Source of the DNA: CAJMSU01 sp964650315
GTDB taxonomy: Bacteria > Bacillota_I > Bacilli_A > RF39 > UBA660
Length of the DNA stretch: 9,980 bases
Direction: 5' to 3'
NCBI GenBank assembly: GCA_964650315.1
Contig: CAZYQE010000016.1
Span: forward strand, 1-9,980
Shown here: positions 7,124 through 9,980 of the stretch, piece by piece
Layout: every line of letters starts with the position of its first letter
Numbering within the stretch: position 1 is the first letter of the stretch
Position numbers and translations under genes: made by a program
The notes under the pieces: model-generated
Seen by the model: the letters and a program-made list of their open reading frames with translations, nothing else
Told to the model about the DNA's origin: nothing
The model's database searches: none

Positions 7124-8128
7124 CTAGTTTAATTTTTCACTAGAAACACTATTTAAATAATAGTCTGCAGTTCTACCTAATTTATAAGCATAATAACCTG
7201 CAGCAGCAATCATTGTACCATTATCAGTACAATATTTCATTGGTGGAATTGATAAGTCAAAACATAGTTCGTCTTTTAGTTTTTCCATTTCTTCTCTTAA
7301 TCCTTGGTTAGCAGCAACTCCACCTGCTACTATAACTGTCTTTATATTTTTATCTATTACTGCTTTTCTTACTTTATTAATAATAGATTCAATAGCTACT
7401 TTTTGGAATGACGCAGCTAAATTTTCTTTATTTAATTCATTACCTCTTTGTTCTTCATTATGAGCTAAATTTATAACTGCACTTTTTAATCCACTAAATG
7501 AAAAATTATAACTATCATCTTTTAATGGTACTGGTAATTTATAAGTAGGTTTACCTATGTGAGCTAATTTATCTAGTTTTGGTCCTCCAGGATATTCTAG
7601 ATTTATAACTCTAGCTACTTTATCATAGCATTCTCCTACTGCATCATCTAAAGTACCACCTAATTTATTAAATTTATAGTGATCAGTCATTTCAATTAAC
7701 TCAGTATGTCCCCCACTTACTACTACTGCAAGTAATGGGAAAGTTAATTCTTTTACTAAACTATTAGCATATATATGACCAGCAATATGATGTACTGGTA
7801 TTAATGGTTTATTATGAATAAAAGCTAATGTTTTAGCGGCTTCTAGTCCAATTAGAAGTGAACCTATTAATCCTGGTCCATAAGTAATAGCAATTGCATC
7901 TATTTGATCCATAGTCATATTAGCTTTATCTAGACATTCTTCTAATACTAAAGTAATATTTTTAACATGATTACGAGATGCTATTTCTGGTACTACTCCA
8001 CCAAAACTTTTGTGTATATCTATTTGTGATGATATTACAGTAGCAATTTCTTCATTACCATTTTTAACTATTGATACACTAGTTTCATCACAACTACTCT
8101 CAATTCCTAATATATAAGTATCTTTCAT
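7124..8128 (-). CDS. tsaD: tRNA N6-adenosine threonylcarbamoyltransferase TsaD, 334 aa
   Basis: TsaD (Kae1/Qri7/YgjD family) transfers the threonylcarbamoyl group from TC-AMP to A37 of ANN-decoding tRNAs, working with TsaB and TsaE in bacteria. The N-terminus has the family signature GIESSCDETS (8-17). Further marks are YGPGLIGSL (83-91), the metal-binding HxxxH in VHHIAGH (His114 and His118), SGGHTEL (138-144), the AGGVAAN loop near 270 and the distal metal ligand Asp302 in YCTDNGTM. The length is normal for the family. I prefer ATG 8128, which puts MKDTYILGIES in line with relatives; a GTG at 8137 would add three residues. It is the last of the tsaE-tsaB-rimI-tsaD genes. A hairpin lies between rimI and tsaD with a possible promoter behind it, so tsaD may be expressed partly on its own. 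No terminator follows it. The enzyme is generally essential or near-essential. Confidence 0.97.
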   Translation of the reverse strand: MKDTYILGIESSCDETSVSIVKNGNEEIATVISSQIDIHKSFGGVVPEIASRNHVKNITLVLEECLDKANMTMDQIDAIAITYGPGLIGSLLIGLEAAKTLAFIHNKPLIPVHHIAGHIYANSLVKELTFPLLAVVVSGGHTELIEMTDHYKFNKLGGTLDDAVGECYDKVARVINLEYPGGPKLDKLAHIGKPTYKLPVPLKDDSYNFSFSGLKSAVINLAHNEEQRGNELNKENLAASFQKVAIESIINKVRKAVIDKNIKTVIVAGGVAANQGLREEMEKLKDELCFDLSIPPMKYCTDNGTMIAAAGYYAYKLGRTADYYLNSVSSEKLN

Positions 8129-8148
8129 TCCTACCACTTTCCATTTCG

Positions 8149-8163
8149 TTAATATTTTAACAT
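8149..8163 (-). promoter_or_regulatory. Possible extended -10 promoter of tsaD
   Basis: Just past the hairpin after rimI, the minus strand reads TGTTAAAAT, a TGn extended -10 with one mismatch in the hexamer, about 25 nt before the tsaD start. No good -35 is visible. It would allow tsaD transcription despite the upstream hairpin. Confidence 0.35.
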
Positions 8164-8164
8164 A

Positions 8165-8190
8165 AAAGACTCTTTATTTAAAGAGTCTTT
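8165..8190 (-). terminator. Hairpin at the end of rimI, attenuator or terminator
   Basis: An 11-bp perfect stem AAAGACTCTTT/AAAGAGTCTTT (8180-8190 with 8165-8175) has a 4-nt loop, and the rimI TAA stop (8174-8176) lies within it. The stem ends in TTT and is followed by one more T before A, so the U-run is short. Termination before tsaD may therefore be partial, or the stem may protect the upstream mRNA. Confidence 0.6.
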
Positions 8191-8572
8191 CCATTAATAT
8201 TCCATCTATTCCGTTATAATAACCTTTTCTTATTGCAACTTCTCTAAAATTATACTTTTTATATAACTTAATTGCGTATTTATTTTCTTTATTTACTTCT
8301 AATGTAATATTTTTATTAACAGAATTTATTAAATATTCTAATAATTTAGATCCATATCCACAGTTTCTGTGGATAGAATTTATTTCTATTTGGTTTATTT
8401 CTACTCTATCATAGATATCACTATAGTATAAATAACCTATTACTTGCGTTTTTTCTAAATATATTAAGTATTTGGAAAATGGATTATTAGATAATTCTTT
8501 TAATACGTTTTCTTTATCTATAAATGAATTATTAATAATATTAATATTATCTTTAGTTAATTCTTTAATCAT
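8174..8572 (-). CDS. rimI: GNAT acetyltransferase, RimI-like ribosomal-protein alanine N-acetyltransferase, 132 aa
   Basis: RimI uses acetyl-CoA to acetylate the N-terminal alanine of ribosomal protein S18. The GNAT acetyl-CoA loop is visible as HRNCGYG (68-74), a variant of the R/Q-x-x-G-x-G/A motif. It is followed by the LEVNKENKYAIKLYKKYNF segment (91-109) and the RimI-type RKGYYN...D..LM tail (115-127). At 132 residues it is somewhat shorter than the ~150 of E. coli RimI, mainly in the N-terminal part. Its ATG overlaps the end of tsaB by 8 nt, so translation is probably coupled, and the Shine-Dalgarno site is weak. The position between tsaB and tsaD is the conserved Firmicutes arrangement and supports RimI over other GNATs. 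Substrate specificity is inferred from context and the tail motif. Confidence 0.85.
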   Translation of the reverse strand: MIKELTKDNINIINNSFIDKENVLKELSNNPFSKYLIYLEKTQVIGYLYYSDIYDRVEINQIEINSIHRNCGYGSKLLEYLINSVNKNITLEVNKENKYAIKLYKKYNFREVAIRKGYYNGIDGILMERLFK

Positions 8573-9194
8573 TTAACTTACTTTCTTCAGCTTCAGTTAA
8601 TTTTAAGTAATCAGGATTAACTGCATGAGGGTTCATAGGTTCTTTATCTTTAAAATAATCTACTATAGTTAAAATATCTGGATCATATGATTCTTTTCCT
8701 CCATCTAGATTAATTTCATCATTAGTTATAATTATATAATCATCTATAGAGTTTAATTCTTGTTTTAAATCTTCTATTTTTATATGTTTAGGTTTTAGTA
8801 TTTGTTCCTTTTTGTCGGAGTAGATTGCGCCAAATACATAATCTCTTCTTGCATCTATTACTGGTACATAGTTAGTATTCTTTTTACTAGATAACATCAT
8901 TGCTTCTAGTGATGTGATTGTTGTAATTGGAATATTTAGACTCCAAGCATATACTTTCGCAATAGTTATACCTATTCTTATACCAGTAAATGATCCTGGT
9001 CCATTAACTACTATTATTTTATCTATAGATTTTGGATCTATATTATTATTTTCAAACATTTCTACTATTTCAGGTAATGCATATTTAGATAATTCATGGT
9101 TATATTCTTTTTTAACTTCACATAGTAATTTATTTTTATCAACAATTCCTGTGTATAAAAATGAAGAAGATGTATCTATATAGAGAATTCTCAT
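8565..9194 (-). CDS. tsaB: t6A biosynthesis scaffold protein TsaB (YeaZ), 209 aa
   Basis: TsaB is an ASKHA-fold paralogue of TsaD that has lost catalysis. It dimerises with TsaD and is needed for t6A37 formation in bacterial tRNA. The start MRILYIDTSS (1-10) and the block NGPGSFTGIRIG (64-75), followed by a helix leading to TTITSLEAM (91-99), are diagnostic. The TsaD metal-binding HxxxH motif is absent, as expected. The C-terminal half is divergent and about 209 residues is near the short end of the family. It starts in an ATGA overlap with the tsaE stop codon (9191-9194), with GAGG upstream inside tsaE, and ends inside the rimI start region. The three proteins are therefore almost certainly made from one transcript with coupled translation. 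Confidence 0.96.
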   Translation of the reverse strand: MRILYIDTSSSFLYTGIVDKNKLLCEVKKEYNHELSKYALPEIVEMFENNNIDPKSIDKIIVVNGPGSFTGIRIGITIAKVYAWSLNIPITTITSLEAMMLSSKKNTNYVPVIDARRDYVFGAIYSDKKEQILKPKHIKIEDLKQELNSIDDYIIITNDEINLDGGKESYDPDILTIVDYFKDKEPMNPHAVNPDYLKLTEAEESKLND

Positions 9195-9649
9195 ACTACA
9201 TCCTCACATACATCTTCATATTTTTTACCATGTGGAATTAAAGTAATAATACGTTTATTTTCATCTTCACCAGATAATCTAAACTTAATATCTAATCTAT
9301 TTTTAGGTAGATAATCAGGTATCATATCTGCCCATTCTATAATAGTAACTCCTCTTCTTTTATAATATTCTTCTATACCTAGATCTTCTACTTTACCATC
9401 TAATCTATATACATCCATGTGATATAGAGGTAATTCTCCAGTAGTATATTCTTTTATTATATTGAATGTTGGCGAAGTTACTTCTTCTTCTATTTCCATA
9501 GCCTGCGCAAAACCTTTAGTAAATACAGTTTTACCTGTTCCTAAATCTCCCATTAAACATATTACCATGTTACGGAATTTTTCTGATTCAATGTTTTGTG
9601 CAAGTTCAATTGTATCTTCTTCATTATATGAAACTACTTTGTAATCCAT
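9191..9649 (-). CDS. tsaE: t6A biosynthesis ATPase TsaE (YjeE), 152 aa
   Basis: TsaE is a small P-loop ATPase that binds the TsaB-TsaD heterodimer and resets it between t6A cycles. Walker A GDLGTGKT lies at 34-41. SPTF (59-62), HMDVYRL (77-83) and the EWAD motif (105-108) follow in family order, and the length is typical. The start is set at ATG 9649 because AGGTG (9656-9660) then lies 6 nt upstream. The in-frame GTG 9658 and ATG 9655 overlap that site. The gene ends in TGA, which overlaps the tsaB start as ATGA. It is first in the tsaE-tsaB-rimI-tsaD cluster and is transcribed from a promoter merged with the rRNA terminator, so some read-through from the rRNA operon could add to its expression. 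Confidence 0.96.
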   Translation of the reverse strand: MDYKVVSYNEEDTIELAQNIESEKFRNMVICLMGDLGTGKTVFTKGFAQAMEIEEEVTSPTFNIIKEYTTGELPLYHMDVYRLDGKVEDLGIEEYYKRRGVTIIEWADMIPDYLPKNRLDIKFRLSGEDENKRIITLIPHGKKYEDVCEDVV

Positions 9650-9655
9650 TTTCAT

Positions 9656-9660
9656 CACCT
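9656..9660 (-). promoter_or_regulatory. Ribosome binding site that decides the tsaE start
   Basis: AGGTG on the minus strand lies 6 nt before ATG 9649. Two other in-frame starts (GTG 9658, ATG 9655) overlap this site and would leave no room for ribosome binding. Confidence 0.7.
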
Positions 9661-9667
9661 ATATTTT

Positions 9668-9695
9668 ATTATACCAAAAAAAAAGAGTTCTACAA
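9668..9695 (-). promoter_or_regulatory. Promoter of the tsaE-tsaB-rimI(-tsaD) operon
   Basis: On the minus strand, TTGTAG (9690-9695) is separated by 16 nt from TATAAT (9668-9673), which also carries an extended TGG (9674-9676). The -35 lies in the right arm of the rRNA terminator, and the terminator's T-tract fills much of the spacer. Confidence 0.65.
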
Positions 9696-9721
9696 CTATA
9701 TTTACTATAAATATACAACTC
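9676..9721 (-). terminator. Intrinsic terminator of the rRNA operon
   Basis: On the minus strand GAGTT (9717-9721) pairs with AACTC (9685-9689). Inside it TATATTTA (9708-9715) pairs perfectly with TAAATATA (9697-9704) across a 3-nt loop, with an asymmetric internal loop between the two stems. Nine T's follow at 9676-9684. It is the only strong terminator between 5S and tsaE. Confidence 0.72.
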
Positions 9722-9757
9722 ATTTACATATTAGTATAAATTTTGGCACAAAAAAAA

Positions 9758-9865
9758 TTCTTGGCAACGTCCTATCTTCGCATACACTATTGTCGGCGAT
9801 GAGTGACTTAACTTCTGTGTTCGGGATGGAAACAGGTGTACCCCACTCTCTATCGTAACCAAGAA
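9758..9865 (-). rRNA. rrf: 5S ribosomal RNA
   Basis: The minus strand contains the conserved 5S core, including GGTACACCTGTTTCCATCCC and CCGAACACAGAAGTTAAG. The terminal helix is visible as TTCTTGG (9859-9865) pairing with CCAAGAA (9758-9764), which sets both ends and gives about 108 nt. Eight T's (9750-9757) follow the 3' strand directly. The exact ends may shift by a base or two. A 64-codon open frame across this region is a coincidence. Confidence 0.95.
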
Positions 9866-9928
9866 AATATATTGAGAAATAATTCTCTGAAAACTTAGAT
9901 ATTGTGTTCATCAAATTATAATAATTAT
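9866..9928 (-). other. 23S-5S internal transcribed spacer
   Basis: This 63-nt spacer holds no tRNA. It contains one small inverted repeat, GAGAA/TTCTC around a 4-nt loop (9874-9887), and a CTAAGTTTTCAGAGAA stretch of the kind common in Firmicutes rRNA spacers, probably part of the RNase processing region. Confidence 0.7.
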
Positions 9929-9980
9929 GATTAAATCCTCGATCTATTAGTACTGGTCAACTCAAAATGTCACCATTCTT
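9929..9980 (-). rRNA. rrl: 23S ribosomal RNA, 3' end only
   Basis: The minus strand carries the conserved 3' terminus of 23S rRNA, with GACATTTTGAGTTGACCAGT followed by ACTAATAGATCGAGG and the terminal GATTTAATC. The match to the Firmicutes form (GACCAGTACTAATAGGTCGAGG) is close. The rest of the gene lies beyond the right edge. The 3' end near 9929 is estimated from homology. Confidence 0.93.

Noticed and set aside
9185..9200. Mycoplasma code (TGA as Trp)
   Set aside because: TGA ends tsaE in a normal ATGA overlap with tsaB at the expected protein length, and tryptophans in the recognised proteins use TGG.
9720..9914. Minus-strand 64-codon frame
   Set aside because: It runs through the 5S rRNA and its spacers, so it is a chance open frame in RNA sequence. 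The plus-strand frame at 9598-9858 is rejected for the same reason.
9866..9928. tRNA gene between 23S and 5S
   Set aside because: The 63-nt spacer is too short and shows no cloverleaf or T-loop consensus.

Overview
The window is very AT-rich and every recognisable gene lies on the minus strand, so transcription runs from position 9980 down to 1. Strong A/T bias at third codon positions, AGA for arginine, AGGTG/AAGGAG ribosome binding sites, TATAAT promoters and short intergenic gaps point to a low-GC Firmicutes-related bacterium with a compact genome. An uncultured gut Bacilli/Mollicutes-like lineage such as RF39 would fit, but the species cannot be named from this window. TGA acts as a stop (tsaE ends in TGA inside an ATGA overlap with tsaB) and tryptophan codons are TGG, so this is the standard bacterial code and not the Mycoplasma code.

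Right end (about 9670-9980): the tail of an rRNA operon, with the 3' end of 23S rRNA, a 63-nt spacer without a tRNA, a complete 5S rRNA and a long terminator hairpin. The promoter of the next gene is built into that terminator.

Right-centre (7124-9649): a compact tsaE-tsaB-rimI-tsaD cluster with overlapping ends. TsaB, TsaD and TsaE, with TsaC made elsewhere, form the t6A37 modification of ANN-decoding tRNAs. RimI acetylates ribosomal protein S18 in studied bacteria. A translation-quality cluster therefore sits directly behind the rRNA genes.

Left-centre (3751-7064): three accessory genes, each with its own promoter and terminator. They encode an unrecognised 182-aa protein with a near-consensus promoter, a stand-alone FIST sensor-domain protein of 374 aa, and a 498-aa protein with nine 23-residue DUF4116-like repeats that carry an in-register cysteine ladder.

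Left end (1-3685): one very large gene of at least 1228 codons, cut by the window edge. It encodes a superfamily 2 DEAD/DEAH helicase with a long N-terminal extension whose first ~120 residues faintly resemble an ADP-ribosyltransferase fold.

Two themes recur. Stop codons lie inside or against terminator hairpins, and the next gene's promoter starts in or beside the terminator's T-tract. No CRISPR array, insertion sequence, tRNA gene or riboswitch was found, and no stretch longer than 300 bases lacks a gene.
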